Below, in pieces: positions 53,514 through 62,804 of a stretch of 64,000 nucleotides of DNA. A model generated the notes under the pieces. The model made no database searches. It was not told the origin of the DNA and saw only the letters and a list, made by a program, of their open reading frames with translations. The position numbers and the translations under genes were made by a program. Where the stretch lies: NCBI RefSeq assembly GCF_014844095.1, contig NZ_CP062163.1, positions 2,823,501 to 2,887,500 on the forward strand. The letters are read 5' to 3'. The stretch's first letter is position 1, and every line of letters begins with the position of its first letter. The DNA is from Brevibacillus sp. JNUCC-41. Lineage in GTDB: Bacteria > Bacillota > Bacilli > Bacillales > DSM-1321.

Positions 53514-54278
53514 ATGGGTTATCCTAAAGATTTATTAGCAAGCAGATCAATAATTGAGCACGGTAAATATGCTTTAATTGCACCTGAGGGATTGGTCAAT
53601 AATGTTGTTCCAGGATTTGAGAATTGTATCATTTCCATTTTGGGTTCTCCAAAGCTTGGAGCAAGCTTTGTCGATTATATTGTGACAATGCAAAAGGAAG
53701 GAAAGAACAGCGAGGGGTTTGGTGGACAAGAAGATGTAGAGACATTTGTCTATGTTATTGAAGGGAAAATAAAAGCTGCTGCAGGTGAACAAGAGTTTGT
53801 CCTCGATGAAAGCGGTTATTTATACTGTCCTCCAGGAACAAAGATGTATTTAGAAAACCAATTGGATGGAGATTCTAAACTATTCCTATATAAGCAAAAA
53901 TATCGTCCGCTTGAAGGACGGAGGCCATGGGTTTATTCAAACCATGCCAACAATATTGAATTTAGGATTTATGATGATATGCATAATGTCCATCTTAAAG
54001 ATCTTTTGCCTGCTGATATAGATTTTGATATGAATTTTCATATTCTTTCCTTTGATCCTGCTGCCTCTCATCCGTTCATCGAAACACATGTGCAAGAACA
54101 TGGCGCCTACTTACTCTCGGGAGAAGGGATGTATAATCTGGATAATCAGTGGGTTCCTGTAAAGAAAGGAGATTACATTTTTATGGGTCCATATGTACAT
54201 CAAGCAGCCTATGCGGTAGGTAGAGAAAATTTAACATATGTTTACTCTAAAGATTGTAATCGTGATGCATCCTTGTAA
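53514..54278 (+). CDS. allE: (S)-ureidoglycine aminohydrolase
   Basis: 254 residues, a double cupin. The first half has VETFVYVIEGKIKAAAGE and GYLYCPPGTKMYLEN; the second half has HVQEHGAYLLSGEGMYNLDN and GDYIFMGPYVHQAAYAVG with the Mn ligands. LLASRSIIEHGKYALIAPEG at the N-terminus is typical for AllE/YlbA. It converts (S)-ureidoglycine to (S)-ureidoglycolate and ammonia, the step after AllC. It competes with PucG at 60 kb for the same substrate. GGAGAG ribosome site. Confidence 0.93.
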   Translation: MGYPKDLLASRSIIEHGKYALIAPEGLVNNVVPGFENCIISILGSPKLGASFVDYIVTMQKEGKNSEGFGGQEDVETFVYVIEGKIKAAAGEQEFVLDESGYLYCPPGTKMYLENQLDGDSKLFLYKQKYRPLEGRRPWVYSNHANNIEFRIYDDMHNVHLKDLLPADIDFDMNFHILSFDPAASHPFIETHVQEHGAYLLSGEGMYNLDNQWVPVKKGDYIFMGPYVHQAAYAVGRENLTYVYSKDCNRDASL

Positions 54279-54407
54279 AGTGTCACATCACTTAGTAGGA
54301 ATGCGTAGGTGCCAACTTCAAGAGATTTAATGCGGGCAGAATCTGTACTATAGGGAAATCTGGTAAGTGTAATTCAAACCCATTAAATATAAAAGAGGTG
54401 CTGAGAT

Positions 54408-54791
54408 ATGGACCAGAATATAATTTTGAACAAAAAGTCGATAATAGAGGAAAGAGTTTTTGAAATCGATAAAATAGCAAAATTCGATTCCAATGCACCA
54501 CAAAAAAATTATTTCTATGAAACGGATAAAACTGTTGGGGCAGTTTGGTGTCTTGAACCTGAGCAGGAAGTATATTTACATTCTCATTCGAATGTTGATG
54601 ATATTTGGGTTTGCATAGAGGGGGAAGGAACATACTTTCCGGATTTAGAGAATGAGATTACGATCAGAAAAGGAATGGTAGTATTGGCCAAGCCTAATCA
54701 AATTCATGGAATGCGTAATACAGGAAACAGTCGATTCATGTTTGTAGGCTTTGCTGCAGGGGCATTGCCAATGGATATAACAAGATATTAG
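54408..54791 (+). CDS. Small single-domain cupin of the ureide cluster
   Basis: 127 residues: cupin motif 1 in YLHSHSNVDDIWVCIEGEG and motif 2 in AKPNQIHGMRNTG, giving a likely metal site with three His and one Glu/Asp. No known family member is certain. Its place 130 bp after allE suggests a ureide step; the ureidoglycolate-to-glyoxylate step (AllA is also a cupin-fold enzyme, though of another family) is otherwise missing from this window. Function unproven. AGAGGTG is its ribosome site. Confidence 0.7.
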   Translation: MDQNIILNKKSIIEERVFEIDKIAKFDSNAPQKNYFYETDKTVGAVWCLEPEQEVYLHSHSNVDDIWVCIEGEGTYFPDLENEITIRKGMVVLAKPNQIHGMRNTGNSRFMFVGFAAGALPMDITRY

Positions 54792-54862
54792 AAAAAGGCT
54801 AAGATTATTAAACAATTACAAAATAATTTAAGTTTCTTCTTTCAAAAAACAAAAAAAGTGAT

Positions 54863-54912
54863 TAAGGCGAAGCGATTGTAATGAAGACAGCGCTTCGCTT
54901 ATATTTTTATTT
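54863..54912 (+). terminator. Terminator after the cupin gene
   Basis: GCGAAGCG (54867-54874) pairs with CGCTTCGC (54891-54898), followed by a T-rich tract. Confidence 0.75.
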
Positions 54913-55009
54913 ATAAAAAGAAATGATTTGTAATCTTTACAGGAAATCAATACTTTTAAGAATTGGCTTCCTTAAAAGCTGGCAAACAGATTTTATAAAG
55001 GAAATGGTG

Positions 55010-56323
55010 ATGATTAAGATGACACAGCAAGGAGTTACTGTAACATTATTGTCCTCTTTACAGTGGCTTTTTTTTATTTTTGCCAATACGGTTGTCGTAC
55101 CAATTTCTGTAGGGGCAGCATTCCAGCTTCCTTCAGAAACAATTGAAATGACGATAAGATGCTCTTTTATCTTTACAGGAATAGCCTCTATTCTGCAGGC
55201 CTGGATTGGGCATCGTTATCCATTATTGGACAGCCATTCGGGGCTAATGTGGGGTCTGATGATAAATATGGGCATCTCTGCATCTGCACTCGGATTGGAT
55301 TTTGCAACCGTAGGAGGGGGAATTGCAACAGGCATTCTGCTGGCGGGAGCTGTAACCGTACTGCTTGCGGCATTTAACCTGATTTATATCATACAGAAAG
55401 TAATTAAGCCGATGGTGATAAGTGTTTATATTTTTTTGCTAACCTTTCAGCTTATCTTTATTTTCTTCAAAGGTATGTTTAAAATAACCGAAAGTGGAAC
55501 AATTGATCTCCCTGTCAGTTTGTTTTCAATCTTGATTGTCATCTTTGTTGGCTTTTTAAGGATTAAAGGAGGGAAAATACTAGGCAATTTCTCAATCTTA
55601 ATCGGAATTATCGTAGGATGGTCATTATATCGAATTATTTTCCCTTCAGATCTTCCGACGGCTAGCTCTTCAGGTATGGCATTCACTTTCTTTCCCCTTG
55701 GAACTCCAAACTTGGATATTGGTATTATTCTTGTCTCCTTTTTTGCGGTCCTTCTGAATTTAACAAATTCTTTTGCTTCTATTCAAGCTGTTGCAGATGT
55801 TTACAAGGAAAAGGTGGAACATAGTCAATACAGGAGATCTATTTTTGTAACAGGTATTTTTGCGTTTATCTCTTCGATTTTTGGCTTGGTCCCTTTTACT
55901 CCATTTACATCTACAATAGGGTTTTTACAAAGTACCAAGTTATTTAAACGAGAGCCATTTATGATAAGCGGATTCTTGTTTATTCTCCTTGGAGTTATTC
56001 CGCCATTAGGGAGGTTCTTAGGAACAATACCACTAACAATAGGTAACGCTGTTTTGTTTGTAGCATACCTTCAATTGTTTGGGACCGCATTAAACAGCTT
56101 AAAAGGAACGTTATTCAACTCTGAAACGATACTCCGTTTAGCGGGTCCAGTCCTAGTTGGAGTTAGCATTATGAATATCCCGCCGGCATCATTCGGCAGT
56201 ATTCCTGTCCTCTTGCAGCCTTTCATTACAAATGGTCTCATTATGGGTGTCATTATATCAATCTTTTTGGAAAAACTTATTGATTGGAATAAGTTAACAA
56301 ATAAGTTGGAAGTCAGGCAGTAA
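55010..56323 (+). CDS. NCS2-family purine/uracil permease
   Basis: 437 residues with about 12-14 helices of the xanthine/uracil permease family: LQWLFFIFANTVVVPISVGA, a PLLDSHSGLMWGLMI segment, and VSFFAVLLNLTNSFASIQAV followed by the GLVPFTPFTSTIGFL loop. Its relative in E. coli (ybbY) also sits in the allantoin gene cluster. Purine, urate or allantoin uptake is possible. I start at ATG 55010 since AAAGGAAATG leaves good spacing; ATG 55004 is too near the site and 54923 has none. Confidence 0.85.
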   Translation: MIKMTQQGVTVTLLSSLQWLFFIFANTVVVPISVGAAFQLPSETIEMTIRCSFIFTGIASILQAWIGHRYPLLDSHSGLMWGLMINMGISASALGLDFATVGGGIATGILLAGAVTVLLAAFNLIYIIQKVIKPMVISVYIFLLTFQLIFIFFKGMFKITESGTIDLPVSLFSILIVIFVGFLRIKGGKILGNFSILIGIIVGWSLYRIIFPSDLPTASSSGMAFTFFPLGTPNLDIGIILVSFFAVLLNLTNSFASIQAVADVYKEKVEHSQYRRSIFVTGIFAFISSIFGLVPFTPFTSTIGFLQSTKLFKREPFMISGFLFILLGVIPPLGRFLGTIPLTIGNAVLFVAYLQLFGTALNSLKGTLFNSETILRLAGPVLVGVSIMNIPPASFGSIPVLLQPFITNGLIMGVIISIFLEKLIDWNKLTNKLEVRQ

Positions 56324-56380
56324 TCGATATATCTACCTGGAAATGGAAAAATGAGCAACAACAATAGGTGATTATTCTAA

Positions 56381-56515
56381 AAAGAAAAAACGGGATTTCA
56401 TATTACATTTGGAGAAAAAAAGAGTTCATATAATATTGACTACTTTGGATCTGTTGAAGTCAATGGTCAACTTTCTAACGATAAACTTGAAATTGATTAT
56501 AAGAAAACAAAATAA
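56381..56515 (+). pseudogene. 3' end fragment of an unknown coding sequence
   Basis: An open frame without start codon reads ITFGEKKSSYNIDYFGSVEV then NGQLSNDKLEIDYKKTK and stops. It looks like the end of a real beta-rich protein, with ordinary codon use, but I cannot assign it. Probably debris from rearrangement between the permease and malate synthase genes. Confidence 0.4.
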
Positions 56516-56600
56516 TAAATTGAGAACTTGATTAATCGATAGCAAATGAAGTATTGAACCCGTTCAAAGGTAGGAGAGATCACCTGGTTTAAGAAAATTC

Positions 56601-56620
56601 CTCTCGGCGTATGCCGGGAG
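56601..56620 (+). other. Leader hairpin before malate synthase G
   Basis: CTCTCGGC (56601-56608) pairs with GCCGGGAG (56613-56620, one G-U) around GTAT, upstream of AGGAGG. It is a stable stem in the leader, with no T-run; role unknown. Confidence 0.45.
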
Positions 56621-56650
56621 TCAAACTAATTTTTAAAGGAGGAATACACC

Positions 56651-58819
56651 ATGGGCGAATATGTAAAAATAGGTAATCTTCAAGTGGCTCCGGTACTTTT
56701 TGAATTTATCAATAAAGATGGGATACCTGGAAGCAAACTGAATCAGGAACAATTTTGGGTTGATTTTGAAAAATTGGTACATGACTTGTCTCCAAAAAAC
56801 AAAAAATTGTTAGCTCGTCGTGATGAAATTCAAACCAAAATCAATACATGGCATAGAGAAAATAAAGAGATTGACTTTGCTGAATATAAATCATTTTTAC
56901 AGGAAATTGGCTATCTCGAACCTGAAGGAGAAGACTTTCATATTACGACAGAAGGGGTAGATGATGAAATAGCCTTTCAAGCTGGGCCGCAGCTAGTTGT
57001 CCCGGTTGATAATGCCCGTTATGCTATTAACGCTTCAAATGCAAGGTGGGGAAGCCTTTATGATGCTCTTTATGGAACAGATGTTATTAGCGAAAAAGGA
57101 GGAGCCTACCGAGAAGGGAGCTACAATGAAGTACGCGGGGGAGAAGTCATTTCATTTGCAAAGGATTTTCTTGATCAAGTAACTCCTTTAAAGGATTATT
57201 CACATAAAAACGCTGTGAATTATGCAGTAGTAGATGGGAAATTAGCTGTTACACTCAGAAATGGAGAAATTACGAGTTTAGTAGAGGAATCTAAACTAGT
57301 TGGCTATCAAGGTGAATACGAAAAGCCATCGGCTATATTATTAAGAAATAATGGTTTGCATTTTGAAATTCAGATTGATCGAAGTCACATGATCGGTAAA
57401 ATAGATAAAGCAGGCGTTAAGGACATTCTAATGGAATCTACTCTTACGACCATTATGGATTGTGAGGATTCTGTTGCGGCAGTGGATGCTGATGATAAAG
57501 TCCTGGTATATCGAAATTGGTTAGGTCTTATGAGGGGGGATCTGACTGTAACTTTCAAAAAGGATAATAAAATGATGACACGTACAATGAACCCGGATCG
57601 TTTATACAGAGCACCAGATGGAGAAGAATTTTCTTTGCCTGGTCGTTCACTTATGTTTGTCCGTAACGTGGGACACTTAATGACCACAAACGCAGTCCTA
57701 GATGCTAATGGTGAGGAGATTCCTGAAGGGATTATGGATACAGTCATGACTAGTTTACTTGCCAAACATTCCCTGTTAGGTAATGGTAAATATTATAATT
57801 CCTCTAAAGGATCAGTCTATATCGTTAAGCCCAAAATGCATGGATCCGAAGAGGTGGCTTTTGCCAATGAACTCTTTGACCGTGTGGAAGATATGCTAGG
57901 TCTACAGCGAAATACACTGAAAATTGGTGTTATGGACGAAGAACGTCGAACTTCATTAAACTTGAAAGCTTGTATCCGCCAAGTTAAAGAAAGAGTGGCA
58001 TTTATTAATACCGGGTTCTTAGATCGAACTGGAGACGAAATTCATACTTCTATGGAAGCCGGACCCATGATCCTCAAGAATTACATGAAAGGATCAAAAT
58101 GGCTACAAGGTTATGAAAAATCGAATGTCAATGTAGGTTTAGCAACCGGTTTTCAAGGTCGTGCTCAAATTGGTAAAGGAATGTGGGCAATACCTGATAT
58201 GATGGCGGAAATGCTAAAGCAAAAGATTGGCCATCTGAAAGCAGGGGCGAATACAGCATGGGTGCCTTCTCCAACTGCAGCGACATTGCATGCTCTTCAT
58301 TATCATCAAGTGGATGTAAAAAAGGTACAAGATGAGTTGAAAAAGAATCCAGTAAATTTACGTGATGATATTTTAGAAATCCCAGTGGCTCAAAACCTCG
58401 AATGGAGTCCGGAAGAAATTCAGCAAGAATTAGATAACAATGCTCAAGGTATCCTCGGTTATGTTGTACGTTGGATAAATCAAGGAATTGGTTGTTCCAA
58501 AGTACCGGATATCAACAATGTAGGATTGATGGAAGACCGTGCCACACTAAGAATTTCGAGTCAGCATATGGCTAACTGGCTTCACCACGGAATTTGTACG
58601 AAAGGACAGGTTTTGGAGACTTTACAACGAATGGCTAAAGTAGTGGATGAACAAAACACTGGAGATTCATCATATCAATGTATCGCGGGAAATTACGACA
58701 ACTCAGTGGCTTTTCAAGCGGCATGCGACTTAGTGTTTCAAGGCTATAACCAACCAAGTGGGTATACTGAGCCTATCCTGCATCGACGACGCATTGAAGC
58801 GAAGAAAAATAAGTTGTAA
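56651..58819 (+). CDS. glcB: Malate synthase G
   Basis: 722 residues, the length of the G isoform. Landmarks: [64 protein letters not shown] (with catalytic and Mg residues), and [20 protein letters not shown]. The enzyme condenses glyoxylate with acetyl-CoA to malate. In this ureide region it is a clear outlet for glyoxylate from allantoin, alternative to the Gcl branch. AGGAGG site; leader hairpin upstream. The catalytic Cys/Asp near LDNN is not resolved by eye. Confidence 0.95.
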   Translation: MGEYVKIGNLQVAPVLFEFINKDGIPGSKLNQEQFWVDFEKLVHDLSPKNKKLLARRDEIQTKINTWHRENKEIDFAEYKSFLQEIGYLEPEGEDFHITTEGVDDEIAFQAGPQLVVPVDNARYAINASNARWGSLYDALYGTDVISEKGGAYREGSYNEVRGGEVISFAKDFLDQVTPLKDYSHKNAVNYAVVDGKLAVTLRNGEITSLVEESKLVGYQGEYEKPSAILLRNNGLHFEIQIDRSHMIGKIDKAGVKDILMESTLTTIMDCEDSVAAVDADDKVLVYRNWLGLMRGDLTVTFKKDNKMMTRTMNPDRLYRAPDGEEFSLPGRSLMFVRNVGHLMTTNAVLDANGEEIPEGIMDTVMTSLLAKHSLLGNGKYYNSSKGSVYIVKPKMHGSEEVAFANELFDRVEDMLGLQRNTLKIGVMDEERRTSLNLKACIRQVKERVAFINTGFLDRTGDEIHTSMEAGPMILKNYMKGSKWLQGYEKSNVNVGLATGFQGRAQIGKGMWAIPDMMAEMLKQKIGHLKAGANTAWVPSPTAATLHALHYHQVDVKKVQDELKKNPVNLRDDILEIPVAQNLEWSPEEIQQELDNNAQGILGYVVRWINQGIGCSKVPDINNVGLMEDRATLRISSQHMANWLHHGICTKGQVLETLQRMAKVVDEQNTGDSSYQCIAGNYDNSVAFQAACDLVFQGYNQPSGYTEPILHRRRIEAKKNKL

Positions 58820-59172
58820 CAATAAGTGAAATTTCTGGGGCATTCATACCAACCAGGATGCAATGTTATTAAATTCATTCTTAAAGCTTAGCGTAGGAAA
58901 AACTAATTGTCTCTTTCTATTTATTGTTTAGTTAAGGTTTTAGGTTAAAGTGGGTATCCCGTGTATAAGAAACAAGATTTTTCGCAAAGTTTTAACTCCA
59001 TATTTCAGGGGGAATCTCCATTGACTACACTGTATAAACAGATTCGTGATAAGCAATTGTTACCAACGAAAGAAATAGGGTTCCTTAAAGTCCAAGTTCA
59101 CCGAGTGCCATAACTTAACTTCCACTAGTAAATTCATACGGGGCTTCGGATTGAAATAAGTGATTATTCAAT
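58820..59172 (+). other. Stretch after malate synthase, with a possible 50-codon ORF
   Basis: GTG 58961 opens a frame to 59113 (reading YKKQDFSQSFNSIFQGES...) but lacks a ribosome site and is not recognised. Otherwise nothing is seen. Confidence 0.3.
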
Positions 59173-59214
59173 AAAATGGGGAACAAGTGATCAAAATTAC
59201 TTGTTCCCCATTTT
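59173..59214 (+). terminator. Terminator downstream of malate synthase region
   Basis: GGGGAACAAGT (59178-59188) pairs with ACTTGTTCCCC (59199-59209), with AAAAT and ATTTT flanks. Confidence 0.85.
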
Positions 59215-59580
59215 GGTTTGATTCTTTATAAAAAGAAGAAGCTAAGTAAACATATGTGAATTAGATGTAATAAGATTAGTCTTCATCCTTTTAGAGACCA
59301 TCAGAAGTTAATTCGGACGGCATATGTAGAATTAGTATCTTAATTTATCAAAAAACACCAGTGAAATATGATAAGGTGCTAACTATAACAATAAGTACCA
59401 CTTCTTTTGATCATAGAAATCTGTATATTTTATTGGTTTGCTTCCATTGGTTATTTTGCACAAAAAAACACCGAAATACTAACAGAATTGTCAATGAAGT
59501 TAAATGCGAAAGCAAGTAAAATATTAGATGATATAAATTTCGTGAATATTAATAACGTGAATGGATATTGAGAAGGGAAG
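59215..59580. other. Decayed stretch before the allC-like pseudogene
   Basis: An open frame without start reads AQKNTEILTELSMKLNAKAS then KILDDINFVNINNVNGY and stops near 59571. It may be the end of a lost gene; I cannot identify it. Confidence 0.35.
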
Positions 59581-59587
59581 CGATGTG

Positions 59588-60040
59588 ATGGGCAATCAAA
59601 CGAAAAATTCATAGATGAAAAGGATGATGCTGCGTTCGATGATAAAATGGTTAGCATCTTTCGAGGGCAACAGAGAGTAATGGGGTGACCCGGTTATAAT
59701 ATTCCAAGGAATGGATGAGCGCTCAGCAAGCAATGAAAGCTGAGATGGAAAAAGAAAATCTGATTACATATTTTGATAGTGTAGGCAACTTGTTTGGCAG
59801 GCTTGAGGGAACGGATTCCTCCGGTGGAATCATTCGGGCCGGTTCTCATATAGACACGGTCAAGGATGGGGGGGTGCGACACTTGGGCTCAGTCTCGATA
59901 TCAGGCATCACGAGGAAGAGGTTCTTGAAAGGTTTTGTAAGGAAATCCTTTCAACTTTCGAACCCTTCGCAAAAGAAGGTGAAATGAAGCTGGGGGTTTC
60001 ACAATGGATGGATGTCAAACCTGTTGCGATGGATCGGTAA
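59588..60040 (+). pseudogene. Allantoate amidohydrolase remnant (pucF/allC-like)
   Basis: Pieces of an M20 amidohydrolase are readable: GVTRL, an in-frame stop, then YSKEWMSAQQAMKAEMEKEN, LITYFDSVGNLFGRLEGTDS and AGSHIDTVKDGG (the metal-site region). The central part, about two thirds of the gene, is missing; reading then continues in another frame as LSLDIRHHEEEVLERFCKEI and GVSQWMDVKPVAMD. This is a broken second copy of the gene at 47.7 kb, and more like B. subtilis pucF. It lies directly before pucG, the natural pucF-pucG order. Confidence 0.85.
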
Positions 60041-60195
60041 ATGAATCGCCTTGTCTCGACTTGCTGCTGTCGTTCCAAGTAAGGGGGGCTTAGCCATTCG
60101 CCTAAGCATTTTACTAGTGTTGCGGATATGGAAAAGGGAATCGGCGTTTTAAGTGAAATACTATATAAATTAGCCTATTAAAGGAGTTGGTTAAA

Positions 60196-61455
60196 ATGGC
60201 ATATTCAGAATTGAATGCACCGATGAGAACGATCATGACACCAGGGCCGGTCGAGGTGGACCCGCGTGTCTTAAGGGCGATGAGCACGCCAATATTAGGG
60301 CAATTCGATCCTGCATTCACTACTATCATGAATGAAGTGATGGAAATGCTGCGTTTGGTTTTTCAAACAAAAAATAAATGGGCGTTCCCGATAGATGGTA
60401 CCTCACGATCGGGGAATGAAGCGATTCTATGTAGCATCATTGAGCCAGGAGATAAGGTTCTAGTTCCTATATTCGGCAGGTTCGGTCATTTGTTGGTGGA
60501 AATTTGTGAGCGATACGGAGCTGAAGTCCATACGATGGAATGTCCTTGGGGGGAGGTGTTCGAACCGGAAGCCGTCATCGCGGAAATCAAGAAGGTCTCC
60601 CCTAAAATAACAGCAATCGTCCATGGGGAAACTTCCACTGGTTGTATGCAGCCTTTGAAGGAAATCGGGTTGGCTTGCCGTGAATTGGGAGTCCTGCTTG
60701 TGGTGGATGCGGTTGCCTCCATCGGGGGCACCGATGTAAAGGTGGATGAATGGTGTATTGATGGATTGATAGGCGGGACACAAAAATGCTTATCCGTTCC
60801 TTCGGGTATGGCACCGATTACGTATAATGAGCGAATAGAAGAAATCATCCAGTCCCGCAAAAAGGTGGAACGTGGTATTGCGACGGATGAAGACAACCAA
60901 AAGGTTTCGGTCCGCCGGCCCATCGCCAGTAATTATTTCGATTTAAGCATGCTGCAGGATTATTGGGGGCCGCGCCGTTTGAATCACCATACAGAAGCTA
61001 CTTCCATGATTTATGCGTTACGTGAAGGGTTGCGCCTTGTACTCGAAGAAGGTCTGGAAACGCGCTTTGCCCGTCATGAACTCCACGAATCCGCTCTCGT
61101 TGAAGGGATCAAGGCAATGGGACTTACGTTATTCGGTGATGGGAAAAACAAACTTCCATGTGTAACTTGCATCGGAATTCCAAAAGGAATCGATGGTGAA
61201 ACTGTTAGAGCCATGCTGTTGAATGAATTTGGTATCGAAATCGCTTCCTCGTTTGGTCCGCTTCACGGGAAAATTTGGAGGATCGGAACCATGGGGTTCA
61301 GTTGCAGGAAAGAAAACATCCTGTTTGTACTGGCCTCCTTGGAAGCTGTCCTTTTGCGCCAGGGGTTCCAAGTTAATCGGGGAGAGGCTTTGCAGGCTGC
61401 GCTTGATGTGTATGTAGGAAAAACGGAGAAAGTGGTAGCATCAGGGTCTCTTTGA
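60196..61455 (+). CDS. pucG: (S)-ureidoglycine-glyoxylate aminotransferase
   Basis: 419 residues of the class V, AGT-like PLP enzymes: TPGPVEVDPRVLRAMSTPIL, GTSRSGNEAILCSIIEPGD, DAVASIGGTDVKVDEWCIDG with PLP Asp, and GTQKCLSVPSGMAPI with the PLP lysine (K in TQKCL). PucG of B. subtilis transfers the amino group of (S)-ureidoglycine to glyoxylate, giving glycine and oxalurate. It is intact between two decayed puc genes. I start at ATG 60196, nine bases after AAGGAG; the TTG at 60187 touches that site. Confidence 0.92.
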   Translation: MAYSELNAPMRTIMTPGPVEVDPRVLRAMSTPILGQFDPAFTTIMNEVMEMLRLVFQTKNKWAFPIDGTSRSGNEAILCSIIEPGDKVLVPIFGRFGHLLVEICERYGAEVHTMECPWGEVFEPEAVIAEIKKVSPKITAIVHGETSTGCMQPLKEIGLACRELGVLLVVDAVASIGGTDVKVDEWCIDGLIGGTQKCLSVPSGMAPITYNERIEEIIQSRKKVERGIATDEDNQKVSVRRPIASNYFDLSMLQDYWGPRRLNHHTEATSMIYALREGLRLVLEEGLETRFARHELHESALVEGIKAMGLTLFGDGKNKLPCVTCIGIPKGIDGETVRAMLLNEFGIEIASSFGPLHGKIWRIGTMGFSCRKENILFVLASLEAVLLRQGFQVNRGEALQAALDVYVGKTEKVVASGSL

Positions 61456-61457
61456 GT

Positions 61458-62130
61458 AATTGATGTCCTTGTGCATCTTCAGCGAACCTGGCTGCGCTCA
61501 TTGGGAAGGCTTTGAAACTCAGATCGCAAATGATGGCGGCGGGAGGCTGCACCACATATTTCGATATGCCATTGTATGGAACCCTTCACCAGTCGTTCGA
61601 AAAGCTCTCCTTGAAAAGGGCAAGCTCGGTGAGATGAAGTCGGTTATAGACTTTGGATTATGGAGAGGAATGATCCAGGGAAATATCGATGATTTAGTGG
61701 ATCTCGCCAAATCCGGAGTCATTGGGTTTAAAGCTTTTCTCTCGGCGACGGGAAATGAGGAGTTTGAACGAGCGGATGATTTCACCCTTTTACGTTGAGA
61801 CGTGTCCGCATTATTTATTATTCAATCAGGATGATTTAATAGAAAAAGCTCGGTTGCAAAATGCGCTCCCCCACTTAAGGGAAGAGAAGAACAAGAAAGA
61901 TTGATTACCAATTTAATAGAAGAGAAATTCGATATGGTTTCTTCCGACCACTCACCATGCCCTTATGAACTGAAAGATCCTGCCATACATAATATTTTTG
62001 AAGCGTGTTCGCAAAACATAAGCAAAGCGTTTATATGGGCCCTACCTTTCCTTGCCTAATCACGGGTACCATTAATAATGGGAAAATAGTATATCAGACT
62101 GATGTAATAAGTGAAGGGGAGCGTGGGGAT
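61458..62130 (+). pseudogene. Allantoinase remnant (pucH/allB-like)
   Basis: Allantoinase pieces occur in order but in changing frames: IDVLVH, then FSEPGCAHWEGFETQ, YFDMPL, KSVIDFGLWRGMIQGNIDDL, SGVIGFKAFLSATGNEEFER, then after a gap VETCPHYLLFNQDDLIEKA, FDMVSSDHSPCPYELKD and, last, ITGTINNGKIVYQ. Several frameshifts and at least two deletions. It is not a recent copy of either intact allantoinase. Together with the broken gene before pucG it marks an old pucF-pucG-pucH locus. Confidence 0.9.
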
Positions 62131-62218
62131 TGGTTAAAAGTGATGGATTCCGGTATTGCAGCCAATAACTAGGGAGAAGGCTTGGCAAATAAGGTTCTGG
62201 GCAATTGAATTCATTATA

Positions 62219-62259
62219 AGGGAGGGGATTCCGAATCGGGAATCCCCTCCTTTCTTTTT
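62219..62259 (+). terminator. Terminator downstream of the pucH remnant
   Basis: GGAGGGGATTCC (62221-62232) pairs with GGAATCCCCTCC (62239-62250), followed by TTTCTTTTT. It survives although the gene before it is broken. Confidence 0.92.
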
Positions 62260-62299
62260 ATCAGCTTTGCGTATGCATCATGGGCAAATCAAGGGAAAA

Positions 62300-62332
62300 G
62301 AAACCAGACAAGTGGATTGCTTGTCCGGTTTC
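62300..62332 (-). terminator. Terminator after the hotdog thioesterase gene
   Basis: GAAACCAGACAAG (62300-62312) pairs with CTTGTCCGGTTTC (62320-62332) with one mismatch. On the minus strand a CTTTTCCCTT tract follows. Confidence 0.75.
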
Positions 62333-62341
62333 AAACGTTAC

Positions 62342-62788
62342 TTATTCAACGTGGTCGACGAAATATTGATTTTTCCTGAACACCATCGCTTCCATGGTTG
62401 CGATCAATTCCCTTTCATTTAACACGTCTATTTTATACCATGCCAGTTTATTGTTTTTCTTAATCTCTTTCGCTCTAGCGGTTAAAGTCTCCCCCCGTTT
62501 GCCAGCTGATAAGAAGTTGATGTTATTTGAAACGCCAACCGCTATTTTGCCATATGAATTGCTGGCTGCTGCGAACACATAATCAGCAAGTGAAAAGATA
62601 ATGGCCCCATGAACCGTTCCATGGCTATTTAGCATGTGGTCACTAGGAATCAATTCTGCTTCCGCTGTGCCGGGACCAAGTTTCGTCAATCTCATCCCTA
62701 GAAAAGAAGCATATGGTTCGTCAACCAGTACTTGTTTGATTTGGTCATAATGCAATTCATGAACATCCTGATCTAAATGTGTGGTCAT
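62342..62788 (-). CDS. PaaI-like hotdog-fold thioesterase
   Basis: 148 residues with the PaaI/4HBT family pattern: DHMLNSHGTVHGAIIFSLAD (substrate pocket HGG-type loop, here HGTVHGA) and VGVSNNINFLSAGKRGETLT. These enzymes cleave acyl-CoA esters. It lies 16 bp after the symporter gene, on the same strand, so they are one operon; a role in acetate/propionate or aromatic acid use may be implied. AGGGGGA ribosome site. Confidence 0.88.
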   Translation of the reverse strand: MTTHLDQDVHELHYDQIKQVLVDEPYASFLGMRLTKLGPGTAEAELIPSDHMLNSHGTVHGAIIFSLADYVFAAASNSYGKIAVGVSNNINFLSAGKRGETLTARAKEIKKNNKLAWYKIDVLNERELIATMEAMVFRKNQYFVDHVE

Positions 62789-62804
62789 GGAAATCCCCCT
62801 CTTT

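Noticed and set aside
56540-56650. Possible glycine- or guanidine-type riboswitch before malate synthase G
   Set aside because: A stem and GGAGAG-like bases are there, but the conserved aptamer cores I know are absent.
58961-59113. 50-codon GTG ORF after malate synthase
   Set aside because: No ribosome site and no recognisable family; left as a note in the intergenic entry only.
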